Origin: Ghiorsea sp.
GTDB taxonomy: Bacteria > Pseudomonadota > Zetaproteobacteria > Mariprofundales > Mariprofundaceae
NCBI GenBank assembly: GCA_027080505.1
Contig: JALWRX010000074.1
Span: 1-56,905, forward strand
Reading direction: 5' to 3'
Length of the DNA stretch: 56,905 nt
The notes under the pieces are model-generated. The model was not told where the DNA came from. It worked only from the letters and a program-made list of their open reading frames with translations, and ran no database searches. The position numbers and the translations under genes were made by a program. Position 1 is the stretch's first letter, and each line of letters opens with the position of its first letter. Shown piece after piece: positions 35,165 to 43,804 of the stretch.

Positions 35165-35590
35165 GAACCACGAAGGGCACGAAGATGGAATTTGATGATT
35201 TGTCTAACTGTGTGATTGGTGCTGCTTTGGAGGTTCATAAGAATTTAGGTGCAGGGCTGTTGGAGTCAGCTTATGAAGCAGCTTTGGCGTATGAGCTAAA
35301 AGAGAGAAATATAAGTTTTAAACAACAGGCTTCACTGCCTGTACAATATAAAAAGATTGAAATTGATTGTGCATACCATATTGATTTGTTGATAGAAAAT
35401 ATGCTGATTGTAGAGCTTAAAGCTGTAGAAAAAGTATTACCTATCCACCAGGCACAATTGATGACGTATATGAAGTTAGCCAATATTCCAACAGGGCTAT
35501 TGATTAACTTCAATACAAAATTATTAAAAAACGGCATTAAAAGGGTAGTGCTATGAAAAACTTCGTGTTCTTCGTGTGCTTCGTGGTGAA
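35165..35590. mobile_element. GxxExxY unit with ACGAAG/CTTCGT ends
   Basis: The left end AACCACGAAGGGCACGAAG and the right end CTTCGTGTTCTTCGTGTG-CTTCGTGGT are inverted repeats built of ACGAAG steps every nine bases. The unit carries one gene and lies between a pyrC fragment and intact pyrC. No transposase is present, so mobilisation would be in trans or by a process not yet known. Confidence 0.5.
35185..35556 (+). CDS. GxxExxY protein (PD-(D/E)xK-like fold suspected)
   Basis: A 123-residue protein of the GxxExxY family, named for the motif seen here as GLLESAY near residue 24, within ALEVHKNLGAGLLES. Further family parts are HIDLLIENMLIVELKAV (a DxxxxxxxxxxExK-like pattern reminiscent of nucleases) and QAQLMTYMKLANIPTGLLINF. 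The function is unknown; similar small proteins are scattered through genomes next to ACGAAG-type repeats. The ATG directly follows the repeat. The gene splits pyrB from pyrC but is in the same direction, so it may be read from the pyr transcript. Confidence 0.85.
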   Translation: MEFDDLSNCVIGAALEVHKNLGAGLLESAYEAALAYELKERNISFKQQASLPVQYKKIEIDCAYHIDLLIENMLIVELKAVEKVLPIHQAQLMTYMKLANIPTGLLINFNTKLLKNGIKRVVL

Positions 35591-35595
35591 TAAAA

Positions 35596-36882
35596 ATGAC
35601 TGATATTCTAATTACAAACGGTCGTGTGATTGACCCAGCAAACAATATTGATGAAGTCTGTGATGTTTGGATTGAAAACGGAACAGTGGCAGGGGTTGGT
35701 AAATTTGATGGCTCGGCAAAACAATCCATTGATGCCAAAGGATTGATTGTTTGCCCAGGTTTGATTGATATGCATGTGCATTTAAGAGAGCCTGGCGAAG
35801 AGTGGAAAGAAGATATTGAGTCGGGTTCGCAAGCTGCGGTGGCAGGCGGTATCACCACGATTTGTACCATGCCCAACACTGAACCATGCATTGACCATGC
35901 AGGTATTGTGTTGCAAGTCATTGCACGAGCAAAAGAAATTGGTTTATGTAATTTGCGCCCTATTGGTGCCGTAACGCGAAACCTTAAAGGCACGGAATTA
36001 ACCGAAATGCGAGAACTATCGCGTTCTGGTGCGGTTGCATTTTCTGATGATGGTAAACCGATTTGGCATGCAGGCGTGATGCGTAAAGCATTGGAATATT
36101 CATCCAGTTTTGGGTATCTGATTATCCAACATGCAGAAGAAAAACAATTAACCGATGGCGGCTCTGTGAATGAAGGCTGGGTATCGACTCAACTTGGTGT
36201 GCAAGGTATGCCCGTAGAAGGCGAAGATAGCATGATTGCGCGAGATATTATGCTGACTCGCCGTGCTGATGCACGCTATCACGTCGCGCATATTTCAAGT
36301 AAAGGCGCAGTTGAGCAAGTACGTTTGGCGCAAAAACAAGGTTTGAAAGTAACCGCAGAAGCAGCCCCACATCATTTTGCTTTGACTGAAAATGAAGTGC
36401 TCAATTTTAATGCAGATGCCAAAATGAGCCCACCCTTACGCACGGAAGAAGATAGGTTGGCTGTGATTGAAGGGTTAAGAGATGGCACGATTGAAGTGAT
36501 TGCCACAGACCATGCACCACATCATGAAGATGATAAACGCTGTGGCTTATCATGCGCGGCATTTGGCATTGTGGGCTTGGAAACCATGCTACCTATTTCG
36601 TTAGATTTAGAACGGGCAGGCGTGCTTTCCATGTCTGACTTAATTGCCAAAATGACATCTAACCCTGCGAAACTATTAAATATTCCTGAAGGTTCGCTAT
36701 CTCAAGGCAATGCTGCGGATATTTGTATCTTTGACCCTCAAGCGGAATGGACACTCGACCGCGAGAAGCTTTTCTCTAAAGGTCGCAATACCCCTTGGCA
36801 TAGCAGAACCATGACTGGGCAAGTGCAATACACGCTTAAAGATGGGCGTGTGGTGTTTGAAAAGGGCTCACTGAAAGCTTAA
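35596..36882 (+). CDS. pyrC: Dihydroorotase
   Basis: Cyclises carbamoyl aspartate to dihydroorotate. Metal-binding residues are visible in GLIDMHVHLREPGEE, the site AEAAPHHFAL, and IATDHAPHH, which is the type I dihydroorotase pattern. Length 428 aa. Its start is intact and directly follows the GxxExxY unit's right repeat, without a strong ribosome binding site (GTGAATAAAA precedes the ATG), so expression may have changed through the insertion. It converges with yggT, overlapping by four bases. Confidence 0.96.
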   Translation: MTDILITNGRVIDPANNIDEVCDVWIENGTVAGVGKFDGSAKQSIDAKGLIVCPGLIDMHVHLREPGEEWKEDIESGSQAAVAGGITTICTMPNTEPCIDHAGIVLQVIARAKEIGLCNLRPIGAVTRNLKGTELTEMRELSRSGAVAFSDDGKPIWHAGVMRKALEYSSSFGYLIIQHAEEKQLTDGGSVNEGWVSTQLGVQGMPVEGEDSMIARDIMLTRRADARYHVAHISSKGAVEQVRLAQKQGLKVTAEAAPHHFALTENEVLNFNADAKMSPPLRTEEDRLAVIEGLRDGTIEVIATDHAPHHEDDKRCGLSCAAFGIVGLETMLPISLDLERAGVLSMSDLIAKMTSNPAKLLNIPEGSLSQGNAADICIFDPQAEWTLDREKLFSKGRNTPWHSRTMTGQVQYTLKDGRVVFEKGSLKA

Positions 36883-37175
36883 AGGAAGCTAGCACCCAAA
36901 CGATTCAAGGTTTGTACCAAAAAGCTTTCCAAGAAAATGATGGCGATGATGGCGATGATAGGCGACCAATCCATGCCCCCAAAATAGGGAACGCGTTTAC
37001 GGATGGGAAATAAGATGGGCTCAGACATTTGGTTAATCATGCGCACAATAGGATTGTAAGGGTCGGGTGATACCCATGACAATACAGCGCGTGCAATAAT
37101 GACGATTTTAGCAAGGAACAGAACAATACTCAAAATGCTAGCAAGTGCCTGCAATAAATAACCCAATATAAACAT
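36879..37175 (-). CDS. YggT-family membrane protein
   Basis: A 98-residue protein with two hydrophobic helices and the YggT repeat features: ARAVLSWVSPDPYNPIVRMINQMSEPILFPIRKRVP. In other bacteria such proteins affect septation, osmotic tolerance or chloroplast-type membrane biogenesis; the molecular role is unclear. The start overlaps the proC stop by one base, in the common yggS-proC-yggT order. Confidence 0.9.
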   Translation of the reverse strand: MFILGYLLQALASILSIVLFLAKIVIIARAVLSWVSPDPYNPIVRMINQMSEPILFPIRKRVPYFGGMDWSPIIAIIAIIFLESFLVQTLNRLGASFL

Positions 37176-37978
37176 TAGCTTAACTCCTTAGACCGCTTGC
37201 TTGCTGCTTGCACCCCTTTGCGTACTGCTGTTGGAAATTCACTTTCATACATGGCATCAAGTGCGGCTTGTGTAGTACCACCAGGGCTTGTGACTTGTGC
37301 CCTTAGTGTTGCCGCATCCCTACCACTTTCTGCAAGCATTCTACCTGCACCCATAGCGGTTTGATTGGCAAGTTTAACAGCTAAATCTTTAGGTAAGCCT
37401 AATGTCTCACCTGCAGCTTGCAATGTTTCAGCAAGCAAAAAGAAATAGGCAGGGCCACTGCCTGACACAGCAGTCACGGCATGTAATAAACGCTCATCAT
37501 CCACCCATGCAGTTTCACCTGATGCACCAAGAATATATTCAGCAATATCTTTATGCTGCTGCTCGGTTTCACCAAACAATACAGACATACCAGCACCCAA
37601 TAATGCAGGCGTATTGGGCATAACACGAATCAAGGCTAGATGATCACGACGGGCATAATCTTTTATTTTCTGAACACCCACACCTGCTGCAATACTAACA
37701 ACTGTCGCACCTTCTGGGATACGATTGCCAATTTCAGCTAAAACACTTTCAATCACCTGTGGTTTAACAGCCAAAACAATGACTTGGGCACTTTCAACAG
37801 CATCAATATTATGCGTTGATGTTTGAATACCATAGTGCCCAGCAAGCTCTGCTAAACGTGGTTCACTAGTATCCGTTACTGTGATGTTTTCAGCATAATG
37901 CCCAGCTTTAACAAGCCCAGCAATCAAGGCTTCTGCCATATTTCCGCCACCGATAAATGTTATCTTTTGTTGCTTCAT
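37175..37978 (-). CDS. proC: Pyrroline-5-carboxylate reductase
   Basis: Last step of proline synthesis. The NAD(P)-binding loop is FIGGGNMAEALIAGL, with VKPQVIESVL, RVMPNTPALLGAGM and the catalytic ASGSGPAYFFL-like region seen as VSGSGPAYFFLLAETL. Length 267 aa from the ATG at 37978; a GTG two codons earlier is also possible. It is followed at the very next base by yggT. Confidence 0.96.
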   Translation of the reverse strand: MKQQKITFIGGGNMAEALIAGLVKAGHYAENITVTDTSEPRLAELAGHYGIQTSTHNIDAVESAQVIVLAVKPQVIESVLAEIGNRIPEGATVVSIAAGVGVQKIKDYARRDHLALIRVMPNTPALLGAGMSVLFGETEQQHKDIAEYILGASGETAWVDDERLLHAVTAVSGSGPAYFFLLAETLQAAGETLGLPKDLAVKLANQTAMGAGRMLAESGRDAATLRAQVTSPGGTTQAALDAMYESEFPTAVRKGVQAASKRSKELS

Positions 37979-37984
37979 AGTCAC

Positions 37985-38617
37985 CTAATCTTGTCCAAAA
38001 ATTTCTGAGCCAACCCGAATCATGGTCGCTCCTTCTTCTATCGCTATGCGCCAGTCATTACTCATGCCCATGCATAAGCCTTGCACATGAGGATACTGCC
38101 CTATGGCAGCATCTCTACATTGTCTTAACAAGGAGAATGCCACTTTCGCACCTCCACCTTTGGCAGCCATACCCATCAAACCAATGACTTCAAGCTCTTT
38201 TATAAGGTCGAGCTTTTGTAAAAACAAGAGCACATCATCAGGTTGAATGCCTTGTTTTTGAGGCTCACCTGAAATATTGACCTGCACAAAGACGGGTAGT
38301 CTACGGCCTTCAATATGTTTGGCGACCTCTTTTGCAGCTTCAATATCACAACAGGAGTGCCACATATAAGCAAAGCGACCAATATATTTGGCTTTATTCT
38401 TTTGTAGTGGACCAATCATATGCCAATGAGCTTGCGGATATTTCTGTGCTCTATCGCGTAAGTTTTGCGGTTTTGCTTCACCAAAGTCCAAATGACCTGC
38501 TTCTAATAATGTTTCTATATTGGTATCAGAAGTATATTTGGAGACAGCAACCAATTGGGCATCACCCATATTGGATTGTACATGTTGCCAACGTTGAATA
38601 AGTGTTGATTCAGTCAT
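37985..38617 (-). CDS. yggS: PLP-binding homeostasis protein YggS
   Basis: Non-catalytic PLP-binding protein of the PLPBP family. The PLP lysine is in QLVAVSKYTS near residue 27. LDFGEAKPQNLRDR (usually GENxxQ), HMIGPLQKNKAKYI, and CMGMSNDWRIAIEEGATMIRVGSEIFG complete the family pattern. It keeps cellular vitamin B6 and amino-acid pools balanced in other bacteria. It overlaps the WecA-like gene by eight bases. Confidence 0.95.
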   Translation of the reverse strand: MTESTLIQRWQHVQSNMGDAQLVAVSKYTSDTNIETLLEAGHLDFGEAKPQNLRDRAQKYPQAHWHMIGPLQKNKAKYIGRFAYMWHSCCDIEAAKEVAKHIEGRRLPVFVQVNISGEPQKQGIQPDDVLLFLQKLDLIKELEVIGLMGMAAKGGGAKVAFSLLRQCRDAAIGQYPHVQGLCMGMSNDWRIAIEEGATMIRVGSEIFGQD

Positions 38618-39731
38618 CTTTTTTCACACGTAACATAAAAAAGCTTAATACCAGATAAAATATAACCGCTTGGGCAAGCAATAAGACTACGGTAATCATG
38701 GGGCTTTTAATCAGAGCCAATGCGGCAAGCCCCATCAATATGGAAAAGCTTAGGATAAGAACGACTGCTTGGGCTTGTGTGCAACCTAAATCCATCAATC
38801 TGTGGTGCAAATGGTCTTTACCCACATATTCAATCCATTCACGGAAGTTATGCACATCACCACGTGCAATACGGGCAACGGTTGTATAAATAATATCAAA
38901 AATCATTACTGAAAAAATCAGCAATGGTGCGGCATAGGCTTTGATTGCACTATCTCCAGACCAATCACCCATGACAGCAATCGATGCCATGACCCAGCCT
39001 AGATAAGTACTGCCTACGTCACCCAAGAAAGAACGAGGTGCGCTTTGGTAACGTGCGTTGTCAGGTAAAAAACCGATAGCAGCACCAGCAACTGCCAAGC
39101 ATAAGTACAACATATACGCTTGGTCAGTATGCCAAGCCAGCATACCCATGAGTAAACATGTGACTGCGGCTAATGATGCTGCTAAACCATTGATGCCATC
39201 CAAAAAATTGAATGCGTTGGTAACACCAATAACCCATACCGCAGTGATAATATATTCTAGCCCATGCCCCCACCAAGTATCGGGCGCAAAGTGAATCACC
39301 ACATCGCAATACATTAATACAGCCACTGCGATAAACTGACCCATAAGTTTGATTTTGGCAGACAATTCTTTGATGTCATCCCTTAAAGATAATGCGCCTA
39401 CAATCAGCGCAGATATAACCACACCTTTAAATTCGATAGAGTAGTTAAAATTCAGCAATAAGGTTGCATTGACTGCAATAATCACTGCCAAACCACCAAT
39501 ACGAGGCGTGGGTTGGGCATGTACACGGCGTGCATCAGGATAGTCTAAGGCATCCCAACGGTGTGCTGCATAAATCACAGTTGGCATCAAAGCATAGGTC
39601 AATAATAGGCTGGCGAAAAACAGAAAAAGGCTATGCGTTAATAAGCCGTGGACTTGCCAAGGCGCAACCAATAACAGACCTGCGCATAAGGCAAACCAGC
39701 GTGTATAAGCATGATCTATGGTTTGAAGCAT
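38610..39731 (-). CDS. WecA/TagO-like undecaprenyl-P sugar-1-P transferase
   Basis: Polytopic membrane enzyme of about ten helices that starts glycan assembly by moving a sugar-1-phosphate, usually GlcNAc, to undecaprenyl phosphate. Family motifs are RRVHAQPTPRIGGLAV, the DD motif in LSLRDDIKELS, NAFNFLDGINGLAAS, and SFLGDVGSTYLG. Length 373 aa. It heads into a gene cluster for glycan precursor modification (DegT-like, PIG-L, WbqC-like). The order and overlaps suggest one operon. Confidence 0.9.
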   Translation of the reverse strand: MLQTIDHAYTRWFALCAGLLLVAPWQVHGLLTHSLFLFFASLLLTYALMPTVIYAAHRWDALDYPDARRVHAQPTPRIGGLAVIIAVNATLLLNFNYSIEFKGVVISALIVGALSLRDDIKELSAKIKLMGQFIAVAVLMYCDVVIHFAPDTWWGHGLEYIITAVWVIGVTNAFNFLDGINGLAASLAAVTCLLMGMLAWHTDQAYMLYLCLAVAGAAIGFLPDNARYQSAPRSFLGDVGSTYLGWVMASIAVMGDWSGDSAIKAYAAPLLIFSVMIFDIIYTTVARIARGDVHNFREWIEYVGKDHLHHRLMDLGCTQAQAVVLILSFSILMGLAALALIKSPMITVVLLLAQAVIFYLVLSFFMLRVKKDD

Positions 39732-40753
39732 GTTGCAAGTCCTTGTTGTAGAAGTGAAAATTCTTGTTCGTTCATATCATGCAGCAAAGGCAGGGACACA
39801 CAATATTGCCATGCCTCATCAGCTTGCGGGCAGTTTGCATCACTGCTTGCATGGTGCAAGGGTTGTTGCACTGGACGCATGGCGTTTATGCCTAGCTGTT
39901 GCAATGTTTGAATCACATCTTTTGCAGTTTGTTCACTGTGAATAATATAACGAAAGTGATTTCCTTGTATGCCTGTGATGGGTGTGACACTGCTATAGTT
40001 AGCTAAGATTTCATGGTATCTCGTTACCCATGTTTGACGTTGCTGCTGCTCAGCGTCCGCATGGTCTAGTCGTACTTGGGCTAAAGCTGCGTGTATATTG
40101 GATAACTGATGATGCCCAACATAATCTTGTTGTAAATCTGCTTGGTCTGGGTTGGTCATTTTACTGATAGATTGAATGAGAGACTCATCTTTACTGCTGA
40201 TAAACCCACCATATGCACCACCCCAAGGTTTGGTAGCGTAAAAAGAACCAATACAAACATCGGCAAACGTGCCCACAGCTTTTTCTTGCCATATTGCACC
40301 TGCCGATTGGGCAATATCCTCAATCACAGGACAATCAAAATGTTCAGCAACCAAAGGTTCAATCATACCAAAAGGGTGAACCAACACCAAAATATCCAAA
40401 TCTTTGGCGGTATGATGGGCTTGTTTGGCATCTAGGGTGAGGTTTGCATTACAATCCATCAATACAGGTATGCCACCTGAATTTTTGACGGCAAACAACA
40501 ACGAGGCACAGGCATAAGCAGGTATGCCCACGCGCGGATGTTGTTTACCCTTGCTGAGTGCACGAATAGCAAGCATCAATGCCGATGTGCCTGAATCAAC
40601 AGCCAGTACTTCTTGCCCTGATAATTGACGTTGTAAATTAAGTTCTAGTGCATGCGTAGCTTCGCCCTGCGCCAATACACCAGATGTAATGACGTGTTGC
40701 ACAGCATCAATATGAACTTGCCCAAAATATGGTCGGGAATGGGGGATGTACAT
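39716..40753 (-). CDS. DegT/DnrJ/EryC1-type sugar aminotransferase
   Basis: PLP-dependent transaminase that puts an amino group on a nucleotide-linked keto sugar. The PLP-Lys is in GSFYATKPWGGAYGGFI (about residue 188). The VIEDIAQSAGAIW segment and the DSGTSALMLAIRAL phosphate-binding loop are also typical. Length 345 aa is a little short but complete. It overlaps the WecA-like gene by 16 bases and follows the PIG-L gene by two bases, which supports a glycan role. Confidence 0.9.
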   Translation of the reverse strand: MYIPHSRPYFGQVHIDAVQHVITSGVLAQGEATHALELNLQRQLSGQEVLAVDSGTSALMLAIRALSKGKQHPRVGIPAYACASLLFAVKNSGGIPVLMDCNANLTLDAKQAHHTAKDLDILVLVHPFGMIEPLVAEHFDCPVIEDIAQSAGAIWQEKAVGTFADVCIGSFYATKPWGGAYGGFISSKDESLIQSISKMTNPDQADLQQDYVGHHQLSNIHAALAQVRLDHADAEQQQRQTWVTRYHEILANYSSVTPITGIQGNHFRYIIHSEQTAKDVIQTLQQLGINAMRPVQQPLHHASSDANCPQADEAWQYCVSLPLLHDMNEQEFSLLQQGLATCFKP

Positions 40754-40755
40754 GA

Positions 40756-41367
40756 TTATAAACGAATCCGAATCGGCATAAATGCTTCAGCACAAGACAT
40801 TTTACCCTGCACACCACGGAAATGGGATGTTGCCAAAGCAATTTCAATGATATTGAGGCTAATACGAGTACGTTCTACTTGTGATTGATGTGCCTCTAAA
40901 GCTTTAAGTTTAAGCCTTAATGTATCATGCGTATCCATAAATACGGTAGGTTCAAAACCAATGGTTGAAGGTGTTTCATAACACAACACATTGGGGATAT
41001 AACGAGTCACAGAGCGGGCAACCAATGCCATTTCCCTGTGATCTTGATGGGTATCATCAAGATGATTCACGTATACGGTATCAGGTTTAATTTGTTGCAC
41101 GATTTTTTCTAGCGATGCCATCAAATCTTGGCTGGAAGCAGGCAAATGAGTGTCTTCAAAATCACCCCAGTGCACTTGTTGAACACCTAAAATCTTGGCA
41201 GCAGCTTCCTGTTCAGCGCGGCGAACAGCAGCATCACCACCAACCTGCCCTGATGTGGCAACATAAATATGTACTTCATCACCACGGTTGGCATGTTCAG
41301 CAAGGGTTCCACCGCAACCGATTTCTAAATCATCAGGATGTGGAGCAAGGGCAAGTATTGTTTTCAT
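40756..41367 (-). CDS. PIG-L/LmbE-family deacetylase
   Basis: Zinc-dependent de-N-acetylase for GlcNAc-type substrates. The metal motif AxHPDDLEIGCGGTLA is at the N-terminus (HPDD), and the third ligand is in DDTHQDHREMALVARS. Length 203 aa. It may deacetylate the sugar made for the glycan whose assembly starts with the WecA-like enzyme, but the substrate is not defined. It overlaps the WbqC-like gene by four bases. Confidence 0.9.
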   Translation of the reverse strand: MKTILALAPHPDDLEIGCGGTLAEHANRGDEVHIYVATSGQVGGDAAVRRAEQEAAAKILGVQQVHWGDFEDTHLPASSQDLMASLEKIVQQIKPDTVYVNHLDDTHQDHREMALVARSVTRYIPNVLCYETPSTIGFEPTVFMDTHDTLRLKLKALEAHQSQVERTRISLNIIEIALATSHFRGVQGKMSCAEAFMPIRIRL

Positions 41368-42059
41368 GGCTGCATATCTCCCATATTAGCAATCAAAGCT
41401 TTGGCATCTTCGCCGATATTGAGCAATACATCAAGCACGCTCAAATAAGGTATAAAATCACCATGCATTTGCGGGTAATTGGGTGGTGAACACTGTTGAA
41501 ATAGTAGCTTGATATTGGCATCAATGAATGCGGATGATTGCAAATAGTTGCGTCCTTCTGCACCAGAAAGATATACATCACCTTGTAAATGTTGAGTGAT
41601 GCTTATAAGTCGCTCTGTTGGGTCGGATATATCCACAGGCAAATCTGAAGCAAGGAGCAAGGGAGAAGTGCAGCCCAACATATCGCCGAGCGCACGAATG
41701 ATAGCCACATTTAAATCAACAAGTTTATCATGTTTTTGCTGCAAAATGTTTTTGATGGGCTGCCAGTATTCATCCAAAAAGGGGGACTTGGCATAAGCTT
41801 GTTCAATGCTCGCAATTTGTTTTTTTGCCCAATTGTTTGGTGCAATGCCCACCTCTTGAATGGTCTGGGGAAAGCGATAGGTCACAGGTACAGTAATCCA
41901 CTGTTCACCTTGTTTGGTTTTAATACGATTGCGGTTTTGCCATTCATTCTTATGAAATTGTACGGTATCCAAAATGACAAAGGCATCAGCAAACTTCCAT
42001 TTATGAAAAAAACCTGACCAAGGCATATAATTGGGCTGATGAATGGTAATAATTTTCAA
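41364..42059 (-). CDS. WbqC-like family protein
   Basis: A 231-residue WbqC-like protein; the family is tied to O-antigen and other glycan loci. Signature sequences are IITIHQPNYMPWSGFFHKW, DTVQFHKNEWQNRNRI, and KTKQGEQWITVPV. The start is TTG, with AAGGGGA upstream at good distance. The activity is not established. It sits between PIG-L and the PHP-like gene in one run. Confidence 0.88.
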   Translation of the reverse strand: MKIITIHQPNYMPWSGFFHKWKFADAFVILDTVQFHKNEWQNRNRIKTKQGEQWITVPVTYRFPQTIQEVGIAPNNWAKKQIASIEQAYAKSPFLDEYWQPIKNILQQKHDKLVDLNVAIIRALGDMLGCTSPLLLASDLPVDISDPTERLISITQHLQGDVYLSGAEGRNYLQSSAFIDANIKLLFQQCSPPNYPQMHGDFIPYLSVLDVLLNIGEDAKALIANMGDMQP

Positions 42060-42068
42060 GTATTCCCC

Positions 42069-43616
42069 TTATTGTTCACGCACATGCACTAAAAATGGAT
42101 TGGCTTCCATACGAATACCTTGCTGGGCTGGTATTTGCAAACGTATCACATGCCGCCCTGCAGACAAGTGCAGTGGGTAGCTTTGTGGGCTTTGCATATC
42201 ACTACTCAACATGATATGTCCTACAACTTGACCATCTACAATCCATTGTGCTTTAAGTTGTATGGCTGACTTTGTCGCATCCATCTCTTTAAGGCTGGTG
42301 ACCAAGGTCACATTGGCACTCACCACCGCCGTATCGCCTGCAAACATGGTTTCTGTTTCTTGAGTTTCAGGGTTAGTATAAAGCAGTGATAAGGTATTGA
42401 GGCTTAAGTTATGCTGTTTGCCCATTTGCCACGCTGCCATACGCCCTTGTTTTAAAGCGGCTAAAATATCATCTCCTTTGCTGCTTTTTGCCCATACATC
42501 CATAGGAAAATTACCCAAAAATTCACCTGATTGTCCTTCTTTGTGATAATCGCCTGCAGCCACTGCCCAAATGGGTTTACCAATATAACCTGCCAAATAA
42601 TCCATCATATATTGATCCCATAAACCACCTGCAATGGTATTGTTATCATTATCACCATAAGTGGCGGCAAAAGCATCGGCAGTGGTGGCTTGAAACACAT
42701 CACGATTGTAAGGTGGAGTCTTCAAAAGAACCCCCATGGGTCCTTGACGTACACCAGACTTGGTGCCGGGATGTGTCCAAATAACAAACAAGTTTTGCGC
42801 ATGTGCTGATTCAATAAAGGCTTGATCGGGGTCAATTTTTGGTTTCATTAACCATGTGGTCATAAAAGCAATAAATGAACCTGCAAGCAATAAAGCAATG
42901 CTCCGCTTTTTCTTGCGCATCAGGATAAAAATAAGCCCAAAAATAAAAACAAACCAAAACACCAGTGAAAGCTCTTGATTACCATAGCCATATTCTAAGG
43001 TGTAACTGCTTAGTTGGGTAATATTTTCAGGTGTTTTAACCCCCAATGTAATCAAATGTTTTTCAGCATTATGCAAGCTTAAGTTTTTGAAGGGTATGCC
43101 TTGCCAATCATAACCTGGGGTAGATTCAGTGCCTGCAAATACCGTGATATTCGACTGCTGCTGAACACGCTTTAAATCAGTGAAAAAGTTATCAATACCC
43201 GTTTGATATAAAGAGGGGTGCTCTTGACTATAGCCCAAAATATGAGGTACAGGGTCAATGCCGAAACGAATACTGTATCGGTCATGTTCGGTAAAAGCGA
43301 TAGCATCCAAATGCCGTTTCTTAGCTAGTGAAATCAACGTATCAAAATCTTGCGCACCATCAGAGTGATTGCTACGCACATCAATCAATACGCGATAGGG
43401 TGGTGCTATTTGAGGTATCTGATGTGGAGAAACATTTGTTTTTTCTTGTTGATTGGTGTTTGATGACTCTAATAATTGATTATCTATGCGCAAGGATTGT
43501 TCAGGAAAAATATCATGCAATAGCATTAGCCTATCCAAGCTTATATCTTCGGTAGCAAGTGCAGATATATGAAATCCAAACAGTAATGTTATCAGCAATA
43601 GTGGTGATATAGACAT
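42069..43616 (-). CDS. Membrane-anchored PHP-domain-like protein
   Basis: A 515-residue exported protein with an N-terminal signal sequence (MSISPLLLITLLFGFHISALA), a PHP-type phosphoesterase domain, one or two membrane helices near residues 225-260, and a C-terminal beta-rich domain. PHP-like motifs are DAIAFTEHDRYS, VFAGTESTPG, FVIWTHPGT and AVAAGDYHKEG. The first PHP motif, normally HxH, reads DVRSNHSDG, so two usual metal ligands look replaced. The helices appear to interrupt the PHP fold. A role in processing an exported glycan or lipid is guessed from the neighbours. Confidence 0.7.
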   Translation of the reverse strand: MSISPLLLITLLFGFHISALATEDISLDRLMLLHDIFPEQSLRIDNQLLESSNTNQQEKTNVSPHQIPQIAPPYRVLIDVRSNHSDGAQDFDTLISLAKKRHLDAIAFTEHDRYSIRFGIDPVPHILGYSQEHPSLYQTGIDNFFTDLKRVQQQSNITVFAGTESTPGYDWQGIPFKNLSLHNAEKHLITLGVKTPENITQLSSYTLEYGYGNQELSLVFWFVFIFGLIFILMRKKKRSIALLLAGSFIAFMTTWLMKPKIDPDQAFIESAHAQNLFVIWTHPGTKSGVRQGPMGVLLKTPPYNRDVFQATTADAFAATYGDNDNNTIAGGLWDQYMMDYLAGYIGKPIWAVAAGDYHKEGQSGEFLGNFPMDVWAKSSKGDDILAALKQGRMAAWQMGKQHNLSLNTLSLLYTNPETQETETMFAGDTAVVSANVTLVTSLKEMDATKSAIQLKAQWIVDGQVVGHIMLSSDMQSPQSYPLHLSAGRHVIRLQIPAQQGIRMEANPFLVHVREQ

Positions 43617-43804
43617 GCTTCCTCCACAGTTCTTATGCGAAATTAAAGCAAAAGCATTGCCAATACAATAACTGCAGGAAAAAGCTATGTTTTTTGTAGG
43701 GTAAAACTAGAAATTATTTGCATAAGCTGCTATACTAATTTTTATGAATTCTTTAGAATATAGCGATAGATTCACTTCAGCTTGCCTAATTTTGGGTCAA
43801 AGCC

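Noticed and set aside
34932-35184. ACGAAG repeats as a CRISPR array
   Set aside because: The repeated unit is only six bases with three-base gaps and no spacers; it forms the ends of the GxxExxY unit.
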